Part shown: piece by piece, positions 46,404 to 58,167 of the stretch
Position numbering within the stretch: the first letter of the stretch is position 1
How the letters are laid out: each line of letters begins with the position of its first letter
Origin: Cyprinodon diabolis
Taxonomy: Eukaryota; Chordata; Actinopteri; Cyprinodontiformes; Cyprinodontidae
NCBI GenBank assembly: GCA_030533445.1
Contig: CM060064.1
Coordinates: forward strand, 6,114,879-6,178,878
DNA: 64,000 bases
Reading direction: 5' to 3'
The notes under the pieces: model-generated
What the model was told of the DNA's origin: nothing
The model's input: only the letters and a program-made list of their open reading frames with translations
The model's database searches: none
Made by a program: the position numbers and the translations under genes

Positions 46404-48502
46404 CTAACTATAAGCTTTATCAAAAAGGAAAGTTTTAAGCCTAGTCTTAAAAGTAGACAGAGTGTCTGCCTCACGGACTAAAACTGGTAGTTGGTTCCAC
46501 AGGAGAGGAGCCTGATAACTAAAAGATCTGCCTCCCATTCTACTTTTAGAAATTCTAGGAACCACTAGTAAACCTGCAGATTGAGAGCGAAGTGCTCTGT
46601 TAGTAACATAAGGAACAATCAGATCTCTGATATAAGATGGAGCTTGGCCATTTAAGGCTTTATATGTGAGAAGGAGGATTTTAAATTCTATTCTTGATTT
46701 AACAGGAAGCCAATGAAGAGAAGCCAGGATAGGAGAGATATGATCTCTCTTTTTAATTTTCATCAGAACTCTGGCTGCAGCATTTTGGATCAGCTGAAGG
46801 CTTTTAACTACAGTTTGTGGACTTCCTGATAGTAAAGAATTACAATAGTCCAGCCTTGAAGTAACAAATGCATGGACTAGTTTCTCAGCATCACCCCTGG
46901 ACAGGAGATTTCTAATTTTTGCAATGTTCCTCAGATGAAAGAAGGAAATTCTAGAAACCTCTTTGATATGGGATTTAAATGACAGGTCCTGATCAAAAAT
47001 AACACCAAGATTTTTTACTTTATTATCTGAAATCAGTTTAATCCCATCCAAATGAAGTGACTGGCTAATCAGCTTCTTTTTCAGAGACTCTGATCCAAAG
47101 ACTATAACTTCTGTTTTGTCTGCATTCAGAAGCAGAAAGTTAAGAGTCATCCAGGTTTTTATGTCTTCAAGACATGCCTGTAATCTATGTAATGGGTTAG
47201 CTTCATCTGGATTTATAGACAGATATAGCTGGGTATCATCAGCATAACAGTGGAAATTAATCCCATGCTGTCTAATAACTCTACCAATTGGGAGCATGTA
47301 TAAAGTAAAGAGAATTGGTCCTAGCACTGATCCCTGTGGTACTCCACAGGTAACCTTTGAGCGTGTTGAAGATCTATCATTAACATAAACAAACTGAATT
47401 CGATCAGATAGATAAGATTTAAACCAGTCTAGTGCTGTTCCTTTAATTCCAACAAAATATTCAACTCTTTCTAAAAGAATATTATGGTCAACTGTATCAA
47501 ATGCAGCACTAAGATCCAACAGGACGAGCACAGATACAAGTCCATTATCTGAGGCCATGAGAATATCATTAGTGACTTTCACCAGAGCTGTTTCAGTGCT
47601 ATGATGAGCTCTAAAGCCAGACTGAAACTCTTCAAAAAGTTCATTATGGTGTAAGTGGTCGCAAACCTGTTTGGCAACTACTTTCTCAAGAATTTTGGAT
47701 AAGAAAGGAAGATTGGATATAGGTCTATAATTAACCAAGTCATCTGGGTCAAGAGACGGTTTCTTAAGCAGAGGTTTAATTACAGCAACCTTAAAAGCTT
47801 TAGGTACATATCCCTGTAACAGAGATAGATTAATCACATCTAAAATGGAGGAGGAGATCAAAGGGAATACCTCCTTAAATAACCTGGTTGGAACTGGATC
47901 TAACATACAAGTTGAAGGCTTAGATGAAGACAATAATTTTGCTAATTCAGAAAGTTCAACTGGATCAAAGCAGTCTAAACCCGGTTCAGATTCCATGACT
48001 ACCTCAGGTACAATCGCGGATAGAGGAGTGCTTATGATCTTATTTTTAATAAGATCAATCTTATTTATAAAGAATCCCATAAAATCATTGCTGCTAAGAG
48101 CATGTGGAATGGACGGTTCAACAGAGCTTTGGCTCTGGGTGAGTTTGGCAACTGTATTAAAAAGAAATCTAGGATTATTCTTATTCTCCTCTATTAATGA
48201 GAAGAAGTATGCTGCTCTTGCTTTACAAAGGGTCCTCTTATACAGCAGTAAACAATTTTTCCAGACTAGGAAGGACTTCCGCAGGCCTGTGGAGCGATAT
48301 TTTCTCTCCAGTTTCCTAGCATTTTGCTTCAAAGAACGCAGCTCTGCATTAAACCAAGGAGCAAGCTTTCTATTTTCAACGGTTTTCATTTTCAAGGGAG
48401 CTGCGTTGTCTAAGGCAGTACGCAGAGAACTAGCAACCCCATCAACAAAATCATCAACCTGTGAAGGGGAATAAGCTATGCTTTTGCACTCTGCAGCACT
48501 GC
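46404..48502 (-). pseudogene. L2 reverse transcriptase region of ORF2
   Basis: About 699 codons remain open. RT motifs: [19 protein letters not shown] (262-280 counted from the open frame), [18 protein letters not shown] (297-314), motif [13 protein letters not shown] with D340, [10 protein letters not shown] (391-400), catalytic YADD (424-427). The C-terminal 200 residues are the L2 thumb and tail ending LFDKAYS. The first few codons of the longer open frame lie in the hAT end, so this is not a natural start. RT itself looks undamaged; the protein as a whole cannot be made because of the upstream break. Confidence 0.88.
48495..48502 (+). repeat. 8-bp target duplication of hAT element
   Basis: AGCACTGC here and at 49771-49778, both in L2 sequence. 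Confidence 0.92.
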
Positions 48503-49770
48503 CAGTGTTGGGCACGTTACTTTGAAAAAGTAATTAGTTATAGTTACTAGTTACTTCTCCCAAAAAGTAACTGAGTTACTAACTGAGTTATTCCACAATA
48601 AAAGTAACTAGTTACTAGTAAAAGTAACTATTGCGTTACTTTTGCGTTTCTCGCCCCGTAACCCTCACCACCCAGCCCCCACCTTCTCGCCGTGTGTTTC
48701 CAAAGCCAGCTGAATAGAGCGGACGACAAAGACAAGAACCTGCAGAGAGTTTAGCATTTATTGCAACTCAACGTAAAAAACATCAGGGGGGAACGCCATG
48801 TGAAGTTTTTTAACAGGGAATTCAGATCTGGTGAAATTAATAACTGGGAATGTCTAATTCTGAAATCCTGTGTGTTTGGGTTGTTATAGATACTGTAACA
48901 TCTATCTATCTAGATGTATACTCTGCCTGTGACATAAAATATGGATCTCCATCCCTGCCATAAAGGCCATCAAATAATGTTTAAAATAAAAAATACAGTA
49001 GGTTGAAAAGGCAGAGCATCCATCCATCCATCCATCCATCCATCCATCCATCCATCCATCCAGATTTCTCCCTTTCATTTGATCGTTCACGCTCTCCATT
49101 GTTCTCCTGTGGCGCGAGCACAGGCGACTGTTGCGTGCCTTTAGCGAGCATGCGCGTTTCCTGTCGCTTGCGCGGTGACTCGTGCCGCCTGCGCTGTGCG
49201 GAAATGCAGAGGAAACCGTATCTGATGGGGAAACGCAGCTCGGCGTAACACCTGTATTTCCATCAGGAAAACGCTGTTTTGCTGCTGGAGTCATCCTCAC
49301 TCTCCATCTCTCTGTGTGTGCTGTACGTTAACACCCGCCAGCGGAAACACCCACCTACCCAACTGACAGACGGAATCTCACTATACATCAGCCAATCTCA
49401 TCCTCCCCTCTCTCATGACAAGGCGCGCACCTCTGGATGACCTAAAAAATAATCTTTAATATCTCTTAAACAAAAGTAGCACAAACAATATTTTTTTCTG
49501 CACAAATCTGCACCAACTTTGCACTAACCATTCAGTCTATTTGCAGAGTTTTTTTGACGTGGGTGGGGTGTCAGCTTCACGCAGCTGCGCACGAGTCCTA
49601 TCATGAAAAAAGGTTCATTGTGCGACCTGAGTAACGCGCAGTAACGGAGTGTCTGCAATGGTAACTGCGTTATAGTTACAGTCAAAGTAATTAGTTAGAT
49701 TACTCGTTACTAAAACAAGGTAACGGCGTTAGTAACGCCGTTACTTACAACGCCGTTAGTCCCATCACTG
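48503..49770. mobile_element. non-autonomous hAT DNA transposon (1268 bp)
   Basis: Inverted ends CAGTGTTGGG and CAGTGATGGG (read inward), subterminal GTTACT/AGTAAC arrays, exact 8-bp duplication AGCACTGC. No transposase frame. Contains a (CATC)n microsatellite at 49017-49061 and a CG-rich block around 49090-49250. Confidence 0.93.
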
Positions 49771-49890
49771 AGCACTGCTCAGCGACACAGAGGAGAGAGA
49801 AAGTGAAGCAGAGTCTTTAAAATTTATAACTGCACTATCTGATAAAGATCTACTAAAATTGAACCTTCTTTTGGGGGAGGAGAACTCTGT

Positions 49891-50658
49891 TTAAGTAATC
49901 CTGAAGGTTATTAGAAAGTGGTCAGAGAGGACAGGGTTGTGAGGAAATACTGTTATTTCTTCACATTCTATGCCATATGTCAGCACAAGATCCAAAGTAT
50001 GAAGATGAGAATGTGTGGGACTATTCACATTTTGAACAAAGCCAATAGTGTCTAAGATAGCATTAAAGGCTGCTCTTAAGCTATCGCCTTCAATGTCAGC
50101 ATGGATGTTAAAATCTCCCACTATGATGACCCTGTCAGTATTTAATACCAAATCAGAAAGGAACTCTGAAAACTCATCTAAAAATTCAGAGTAAGGACCT
50201 GGCGGACGATACAAAGTTACAAAAAGAAGAGGTTTTCTTGCCTTGAAATTTGGATGAGGGAAATTAAGGGTTAAATGTTCAAAAGAGTTGTAGGTATTAA
50301 CTGTTTTGGGAGTAATCAGTAAGTCAGACTGGAAGATTGTTGCTACTCCTCCTCCTCGCCCAGAACTTCTGGGTATGTGAAAATTTAAATAGCTTGAAGG
50401 AGTTGCCTCGTTTATGCTCACATAATCCTCTTGCTGCAGCCAGGTTTCTGTAAGGCAAAACAAGTCAATGTGATTATCACAAATCAAGTCATTAACTAGC
50501 AGACTTTTAGAGGAAAGCGATCTTATGTTAAACAGACCGCATTTAATTGTTTTAACTTTTTCCCCAATTGGAGTTATTTTGATTTTAATTAGATTATCAT
50601 GATTTACTCCTTTGGGAATCTTTGCTAATTTATTAGATTTTGGTCGTGGGCAAGACAC
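49891..50658 (-). pseudogene. L2 APE-type endonuclease region of ORF2
   Basis: 255 open codons. Endonuclease motifs in order: [11 protein letters not shown] (metal site N), LTETWL (Glu), [15 protein letters not shown] (Asp/Asn), and SDHFLITF (catalytic His) at the end. It nicks target DNA for target-primed reverse transcription. The frame stops at TAA right after the endonuclease domain, where intact L2 ORFs would continue into RT. Upstream residues are Lys-rich and may be close to the natural N-terminus. Confidence 0.82.
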
Positions 50659-50700
50659 TGTCTGGATGGAGTAAAGAGTGGGTAACAGTAGAGAAGCTGC

Positions 50701-50920
50701 AGAGATGTGTGTTAAACTTTTTTATTGCTTTTATTGTAATGTCTATACTTTATATTTATCTTATCACTGTTACCTGTCATGTCCCGCACTTTATGTCAGT
50801 CTGTAAATGTCAGTCTTGTATATTTGTATATTTCTAGAGAGAAAACGTAATTTCATTTCCCTTGTATGTCTTGTACATATGAAGAAAGTGACAATAAAAG
50901 CTGACTTGACTTGACTTGTT
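50701..50920 (+). repeat. 3' tail of another LINE
   Basis: AGAGAAAACGTAATTTCATTTC...GTACATATGAAGAAAGTGAC, AATAAAAGCTGACTTGACTTGACTTG: a 3' UTR ending in short repeats as in fish CR1/L2-group LINEs. Confidence 0.6.
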
Positions 50921-51229
50921 TGCCATTACGTTTCAGTGTGTTTCAGGATGCTCATAACTTATACAAAACTGACCCACAACTTATCCAACGTATGCCAGCA
51001 TTTTTGCCAGATTTTTCGTACGTCAGGCATATGTTGTCTAAATCTTCACGGTTGGACATCAGCTTTAAGTTGTGTCATCTGCAACCAGTGGCTCACTGTC
51101 CTTCTAATGTTCAGTCAGAAACTACATTAGTTTTGCACAGTAATGTTTTTCCAAAATGAGAGAGTTGGGGTCGGGACCCCAAGGTTGAAAATAGCTGGTC
51201 TATAGTAGCATGAAAACCAACAGGTTTGC
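50921..51229. other. no recognised feature
   Basis: 51150-51200 has GGGGTCGGGACCCCAAGGTTG, a phrase common in old fish repeats. Confidence 0.4.
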
Positions 51230-51719
51230 CGTTGACACCATTTCTCTTTCCTGGGTTCCTCGCCGACTGTGGTGGTTTGACACTGCAGCGCGGGGAGAGA
51301 GGGACTCTAGCTTTTTGTTTTGACGGTCAACAACCCTGCAGACATAAAGGACCTCAGTTTTAAGACACTCAAACTGAGCAAGCTCTGTTTTGGGCTCAGA
51401 CATTTTGTCAGCAGGAAAGCTGACCAACTGTGGCAGTAGTGAGCTGTGTGCGGGGGGCGGCCCGCAGTTTGATCTAGTAACACTCCAAAATCAGTACAAG
51501 ACTGGCCAAGGAGAAGTGTTGCAAGTAGAGTCCTGGACGAACACTGGAACCGCTGATAGGAGCAAGGACGGCTGGTATTCAAAGAGTGAAAGGAGCAGGT
51601 TTGACATAAAAGTAGAACTGGAGCTCAGAACATGAAGTGACAATGTCTGAGTGATGAGCTGGTAGAAGGGACGTCTATATAAAACCAAACCTCTGTGGTC
51701 ACCCGACCATGACCTGACA
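51230..51719 (-). mobile_element. possible LTR fragment
   Basis: On minus it starts TGTCAGGTCATGG with TATATAGACG about 45 bases in. No partner, no duplication. Confidence 0.3.
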
Positions 51720-54173
51720 CATTAATTAACCTGGCAGAAAATATATATGGTGGGTTTGCTTTCAGTCATTTGTAAAAAGGAAAAATTAAAAAAACAAGTT
51801 ATATGTTCTCTCTTATTTTTTTTGTTATTCAGTACTTTCTGTTTGTATATCACATAAAATCCAGCTAAAATACATTAAAATGAGGGGAGTATTTTGACTG
51901 AATAAGAAACAGTTAAAATGGTATACATATATATGCAAAAATGTATACTGTTGCTAATTTAAAATATGCTAACTCCTTGACTTAAGCTGGTAAGTAAACA
52001 GTGATCCTTTCAATTAAATTTCTCTATCCAGAGTTCCAGTCTTGCTAGAATGCAATAAAGGAGAGTGAAGATGAGACATTCTTGTAATTAAAGTTCTGTA
52101 AGGGTGAAAATGAGGAGCAGGACCCAAACCACAACAGCCAACATTTCTACATGTACTGTAGGAGTTCGCTGGAGCAAAAATGGAAAGAAAGGCGATACGT
52201 TTTAGCCTCAGACTGGCTTTCTGGAGCAGATAAGCGAATGAGCAGGCAAGCGCGTCTTGTCCAGACACCCACACCGCCTGGGCTGGTGTCCAGAGAGATG
52301 ATAAAGACATTGTTACGTCTTTCTCGGTTTGCTTCTCACTGTATTATGCTGTTTTAATCATCTTTTTAAGGGTGCATTTAAGGCTGAACGCTGAGAAGAG
52401 TCCTTCCCACCGACAATTTCTATATGGAAACCGGACCTTCGTCATCACTTTAAAAGAGCAGAGTCAGATAGTTTTTCTAGAGGCCATGCATTGTTGATTT
52501 TGAGTCAGACACTTTGACACATAAATATCGTGTCTGACAATGTTGATTATGGAACCTCCTGTCTAACAGCTGCATATGCTGGCAGAAGTGATTTGCTTTG
52601 TGGTCAGCAATTTGTTTTTCATTTTCATAAAGTCCGCCACTTCTATGTCTACTTTCCATATGTTCCACACAGCAATCTTAAATGATTAGTGACGGGACAG
52701 CATTTGTCGACCAAATAGGTTTACACATAGAAGAAACAGAAAGTAATCATCAGGGGCAAAGCTTCATAACAGTAGATGTCTATCAGTTTGGTCTTTGCTT
52801 GAAGAGTTCAAACAATTGAATCGTATATTTCTTCTGCTGAACAGAGACTCTGTGCAGTTTCTTTTTTTTTTTCTTTCAACACTCAGTGATTACTCGGTTC
52901 ATGTAACATAACTAATGGTGCTTCATATAATGCATGAATCATATACAGACAATGGAATGGTTTTTTTTTATATTTGCTCAGTCTCTTTTTAAATGATGTA
53001 ATTGTTCAGCTCTCGCACCTGATTCCTCAGCTCTAGCTTACCTCCAATATGCACAGCACTTGTTGCCATGGTTCCAGTGAAAGCCTGTGGTTTCCCTGGT
53101 GTGACATTATGTTCAAAGACAACATGGGATCTCTAAACTGCTTGTCAGTACTGTGATAAACCACCCAGTGCATTTATTTGCTTTATGTCTCTCTCTCTTC
53201 CCTAAGCTCAGACTGAAGCCATATGTCTCCACAGAGGATCATGCAGCTTCTTTAGAGGCTTTTAGTAACTGGTAAAACAACACGCTGTAATTTTTACAAG
53301 AACTGAAATGGATTAAATCATGAAGTGGTGGAAGGGCCACTGTGGATGGCTGGTTTTGTCTGACTTAAATGGCTTTGTGATGATGTAATGGCATTAAGTA
53401 GAAAGTCTGGAAAACAAAGCTGGCTTCCATCATGGATTTTTAGATCTAATTTTAGTTCATGTGTAGCACTCTCCTTTTTTCCTCTGTGTAATTTTGTTGT
53501 GAAGCAAAACGTTGCGTTCCATATATGGTCATTAGATGGGCAAGTCCTGAAGCATTAATGTTTGTTTTAGTCACAAATGTTGTGTGAAATATGGTGAAGC
53601 ATAGGACAGACAGTTGGTGGTGTCTACATAGTGTTTTTATTTGAGCTTCTGTTTTTTACTCACAGGCCCATGAATAGGTAGCGTACCTAAATCAGATCTT
53701 ATAGGATCCATGGATTAAAGCAGTTTTTATAGTGTTTTTTTCTTCTACATGCTTAGTGGCTTTTTTGTCGAACAAGGATAGCAAGACTAGGAATAAATTA
53801 TTTTTATTATTAGTGATGCAGAATTTATCAAACAAATCTACCATTTCCTATCAGCTTGTGCAGTATTATTACAAAGAACTCTTGAAAGGTTGAAGTCTGA
53901 CTTCTTAGGCAAAGTAGAGACAGTTTTCATGTATGTATAGAGAACAAAACTACTTATATGAGGGGTTTTTTTTTGTATAAGCCCTTTTCATCTAATTCTA
54001 TCTTCATAAATATTGCAACCAAGATACGTTATCACCAATACATATAAAAATACTTACAATACCTCCAACAATTATTCACAGCTCTTGCTTTTCCCACACT
54101 GTTATGTTACAACCTCATTCATTATTAATTTTCCTCTTTTGAGATCAATAAAGTTTTTTATTCTCTTTCATAA
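51720..54173. other. 2.4 kb without recognised genes
   Basis: No gene or repeat that I recognise. Confidence 0.5.
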
Positions 54174-54178
54174 ATATG
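54174..54178 (+). repeat. 5-bp target duplication of solo LTR
   Basis: ATATG here and at 54879-54883. Confidence 0.85.
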
Positions 54179-54878
54179 TGTCATGATCTTGGCACTGATG
54201 GTTCGTTTTTTTCCTTTGCTCCTTGCTCCCCTGTCTAATTGGTTTTGCGGATGATTAACACCGATCATTTCCACCTGGTTCCTCTGCTATTTATGTTGTG
54301 TGCTTGTCTTCCATCAGCGGCAGGTTATTCAAGCAGTTTGGTGAGACTAACTCAAACGTTCTAAATCTTGTTCTGTTTTTCTGATTGTGACCAGTTTCTG
54401 CCCTTTGGATCCTGAGTTTTGCCTTGCTCCATTCTGCTCTGTATGTTCGATCTGTTTTGGACTTTTTCCCAGATTCTACCGGCTTCTAAACGTGAACGTG
54501 GACCTGTCTTCTGACTCCAGTTTTGGAGTTCCTCTCAAGGAGACTGTAGCTGCTCTGCCTCAGATGGCGGCTGCTCCGCTCTCTCTCTCTAGCAACTCTG
54601 GGGGCGGCGCCCGCCACAAGCTGGGGATTAGCCTCTCCTTTTGGATTCTACTCTTTCCTCCAGAATCAGACTGAACTTTGAATCAGGTTAGTGACTTTTG
54701 TTCCTAGTCGTGATCAGCCCGACATTCAGTCACTGACCTGTATTTCCTATGTCTGCAGAGATCCGTCCCGAACGTGACGAGCAACCCCGGGTTCCTGTTT
54801 GTTATAAATAAAAGCTTTGAACTTTCCCACTGCCTGACTCACCTCGAATTCTGGGTCCAACATTCTGAGTTCATTACA
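54179..54878 (+). mobile_element. solo LTR, same family as the 316-2961 element
   Basis: 700 bp, TGTCATGATC...TTCATTACA, exact 5-bp duplications. Aligns along its length with the 641-bp LTR, more diverged. TATTTAT at 54288-54294, and 33 nt on the same self-primer CAGGTTATTC (54321-54330). Confidence 0.92.
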
Positions 54879-55295
54879 ATATGTAACAGTTTGATCCTTC
54901 AAAATTCTACACACAAGGTTTTGGATTTAATTTTAGGAAAGAGATTAATATGCCTATGTAGAAAGTTTTAGGGGGAAGACATCTAATGTAAAGAGATACA
55001 TTGATTTATACATTTTTGATATACCCTGCAGCCATAGTATTTCTGTTTCTGTGTCTCTGGTTAGCTTGCAATCATTTGTTTACACAATCCCTCCTATTGA
55101 GCCTCCTGCCCAACTCATCACCATGGGGTGCAGAGTTTTCTTGCACTCTGCTCCAACATTATAGAATTCACTCCCTCCAGATATGTGTAATACTGATACT
55201 TTGCCTCTGTTTAAATCGGGGCAAAAAAACTCAACACTTCAACAGTGCATACCTGCACTGATTGCCTGGGAGTTTTTTAATATTGTGGATTGTTG

Positions 55296-55303
55296 ATTAT
55301 GTT
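55296..55303 (+). repeat. 8-bp target duplication of hAT MITE
   Basis: ATTATGTT here and at 56403-56410. Confidence 0.8.
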
Positions 55304-56402
55304 AGAGCCCGTCCAATTAATCGGCGGTCTGATTTGTTGGGCGTTTTTTTTGCATCTGGCTCATTAATAGACATTGCCAGTATTAAAATTCTATTTTTGC
55401 TGAAAGCAGCTGAAAAAAACGTTGGCTGGGCGCTGATTCTACTTCCTGAGCGCTAAGCTGCTCCATAATGCCTCTTCCTGCAATGAGCTTTCTGCACCGC
55501 ACTGCCCGGCAAACACACAGGCACAGCTGCTGCGACCGTACGCATGGAGTTGCACGGAGAGGTAGAAAGTATGCAGTTTACCCCAATGGTAAGCTCTGGT
55601 ACTTATGTAATGACTCAAAACAGAGGGACCCAGTATTCAGGCAAGACAGATAGTGGGATAACTTCAAAGCGTTTATCAAAACAATGATCATTTAGAAAGA
55701 AACGCTGGTGAAAAAAAATACAGGCTAGTAACCGCGATAATCTGACGGAGGACGATTATGAACGCGTGAGTCACTAACCTGGTTTTACAGTTCGGTCTGT
55801 GCCGAGAGAGAACGAGGATGATTCCAGCCAGTCGGTTCACAAGACGCGGAGGAGGCTGGCAGAGAGTTCCAGATGCAGAAGCCTAGAAGCTCGCAGAACT
55901 GACAGGAGATCAGATCCGAACAGATGAAGGAAGGCAGGATAATTGACAGGGCGAAGTCAAGAGGCAGATCCAGGTTCACTCCACAGAAGAATCCAACAGG
56001 AGTCCAGAGACAGGTCCTGCAAACACATCAGACACACCAAAAATCAGAACAAAAAGACGGATGAGGATCAGGCAATCGGAAAACTATTAGAATAGCAAGA
56101 AAACTCTCACACCAAAGGCTCGAGAATAATCTTGCACTGGTGGCTGGGACCGAGGAGTTTAAATAGAAACAGGAGGAGGTGGATCATATGAGCATTGATG
56201 AAAAAAAGGGCTGAGCTAGACAGCTGAATGAAATGAGGAATCAAGCCAGCCATCAGTACCAAAATAATGGCCACTTATTTTTATTCTATGGTTCTATTTT
56301 CTTTTTATATATATATATTTTGGCTGATATATACTGGATATCGGTTTCTACAGCTCCCAATATCGATATTGGCCTTCAAGATCCCATATCGGTCAGGCTC
56401 TT
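55304..56402. mobile_element. hAT-type MITE split by a solo LTR
   Basis: Ends AGAGCCCGTCC and, inward from the right, AGAGCCTGACCG. The inner text (ATCGGCGGTCTG; GGATATCGG, CCAATATCGATATTGG) is the common ATCGG-rich fish hAT MITE. 8-bp duplication fits hAT. About 430 bp without the LTR at 55606-56272. Confidence 0.75.
55606..56272 (-). mobile_element. solo LTR nested in hAT MITE
   Basis: Resembles the 641-bp LTR family (GACCCAGTATTCAGGCAAGAC, TTCAAAGCGTTTAT). Flanked by ACTTA at 55601-55605 and 56273-56277. On minus TATTTAA is followed 33 nt later by AAGATTATTC, a changed self-primer. The minus-strand 5' terminus is not clean TG, so the boundary is good to about one base. Confidence 0.75.
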
Positions 56403-56410
56403 ATTATGTT

Positions 56411-56582
56411 TGTTGTACAGTGTTCTTGGGTGCTTTGAAAGGCGCTTTAAATGAAATTTATTACTTTTATTTTTGTTTATTGGGAATTTATCTAGGTATT
56501 TCAGTAATAATTTTAATCATATCAGAGTTGGTCCTCCATTTGTAGGAAGCTCTAAATAATTTAACCGCAAAGTTTACTGCTG
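56411..56582. other. no recognised feature
   Basis: Short AT-rich spacer. Confidence 0.5.
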
Positions 56583-56587
56583 CAAAC
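56583..56587 (+). repeat. 5-bp target duplication
   Basis: CAAAC here and at 62391-62395. Confidence 0.9.
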
Positions 56588-57301
56588 TGTCATGATCGGT
56601 TTAATATCAAACCCACATGCAGAACACAAAGGAGGCTGGGTAAAAGTTTAACAGAGTTTATTAAAGATGTTTAACACAAAAGACATGAACTGGATCTGGA
56701 ACAGGTCCGGGGTTGGGTTCACTGAAGTCTGCAGAGATGATAGTTTGATTAGCTGGGCAGGCAGATGATTAAAGAGTCCTTTAGATAATTCTGATTCTAC
56801 CTTGACGGGGTCCAGGCTTCTCTTGTGAGAGAGGGAACCGTTGGGTCCAGAGACTGTTGGTTCAGCAAAGTGCTCAAGCAGCTGCAGCGTCTAGTTTCTG
56901 ACTTTGAATGGCAGACCTTGATCAGAGTTTCCAGCTCTTCACAGAGAGCAGCAGGGGAAATCCAAAATAGGAATCTTCAGGTTTGGCTCAACAGGGCTGG
57001 AAGGCAGGTTAAGCTCACCCAGAGCTTCAGGCTTGAGACAGGTTTCCTGTGAACAAAGACAGAGGAAGGTTAGAACCAGTTTTCTCACTTAGAGACAACT
57101 TAGATTCTTCAGGTAACAGAGGCTCAGGTTGCTAACCAAACTAAGGTCAACACTGCGGCGTCGAAGAAAGGTCTGGCAGCTGCTTATGAAGGGCAGGTCT
57201 CCTGATGAGTAGATGCGTCTCAGGTGTGCTGGAGGGCTCCAGCCCAGGAGACCCACAGCGCACTCTGCTGGTGGAAGGTGGTACCTCTCCAGATCCCAAC
57301 A
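56588..57301 (-). repeat. 3' LTR of the full-length chromovirus
   Basis: 714 bp; one T fewer than the 5' LTR in a TTT(T)AG run. CCAGCAGAGTGCGC on minus at 57271-57258, shared with the LTRs at 10972 and 27706. Confidence 0.93.
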
Positions 57302-57312
57302 GTACCCCCCTC

Positions 57313-58167
57313 TCAACGACCGCCTCTTGGCGGTCCCGAGGAAGTGGACGGGAGGGAACTCTCATACTCCTCGATCCGGGACGGATCGAGGATGTATGAG
57401 CCAGGAACCCAGGTGCGGTCCTCCGGACCGTAGCCCTCCCAGTCGACGAGGTACTGCCATCCGCGACCTCGCCGACGGGATTCCACGATCCGGCAAACTG
57501 TGTAGGCCGGATGGCCGTCGATGTCCAGGGCGGGTGGAGGGGAGTCGGCTGGTGGGCACAGGGGGCTAGTAACGACAGGTTTGACTTGGGAGACATGGAA
57601 CGTAGGATGGATGCGGAGATTCGGTGGCAGGTGCAGGCGGACAGGAGAGGGGTTGATTATTTGGGCAATTTTATATGGGCCGATGAACCGGGGTGACAGC
57701 TTCTTTGACATGGCTTTGAGGGGAATGTCACGTGTTGACAACCAAACCTCTTGGCCTATGGTGTAATCAGGGGCAGGACGTCTCCTAGAATCTGCGAAGC
57801 GTTTTGAAGAAGCAGATGAGCGGTTGAGGGTGGTGAAGGTGTCCTTCCAGATGGGCTGACAACGGCGGATGTGGTGATAGACTGATCTGACTGTTATCTC
57901 TCTCTCGTCTGCAGGGAAAAGTGGAGGCTGATAACCAATGGAAACTTGGGACGGGGATAAACCAGTAGAAGCGGATTTTAATGAGTTATGGGCATACTCG
58001 ATCCAAGTCAGAAACTGACTCCAGTCAGTAGGGTTATTGGATGTTAGGCAGCGGAGAGTAGATTCTAGTTGTTGAATCATCCTCTCCGTCTGCCCGTTAC
58101 ACTGTGGGTGATAACCAGAGGTGAGGGAAGACTTACAGTTTAACGCAGAACAAAAAGATTTCCAGAC
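57313..58167 (-). pseudogene. pol: integrase C-terminal part and chromodomain
   Basis: Continues the pol frame after the TAG at 58168. Upstream of the first ATG (58080) the frame has [18 protein letters not shown] with the third catalytic residue Glu of integrase. Then the C-terminal domain ([10 protein letters not shown] at about 129-138 from the ATG) and a chromodomain (193-235; [10 protein letters not shown]...YLVDWEGYG with the aromatic residues). Last codons run to the purine tract. The chromodomain binds methylated histone tails in this group and directs integration. Confidence 0.85.

Larger units (their letters stand above)
45675..50700 (-). mobile_element. L2/Maui-type LINE, near full length, broken
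   Basis: Minus strand: APE endonuclease (50658-49891), RT part (48502-46404), 730-bp 3' UTR and a terminal (AATTC)n tail at 45675-45697. It is interrupted by a hAT element at 48503-49770 with duplicated AGCACTGC. A stop codon (49891-49893) also breaks the single long frame expected for L2, and the frames on the two sides of the hAT do not line up, so at least one indel exists too. ORF1 is not seen. The 5' end near 50700 is estimated. Confidence 0.85.

Noticed and set aside
49003..49300. Coding frames within the hAT at 48503-49770
   Set aside because: Driven by (CATC)n and local CG-rich sequence; no transposase motif.
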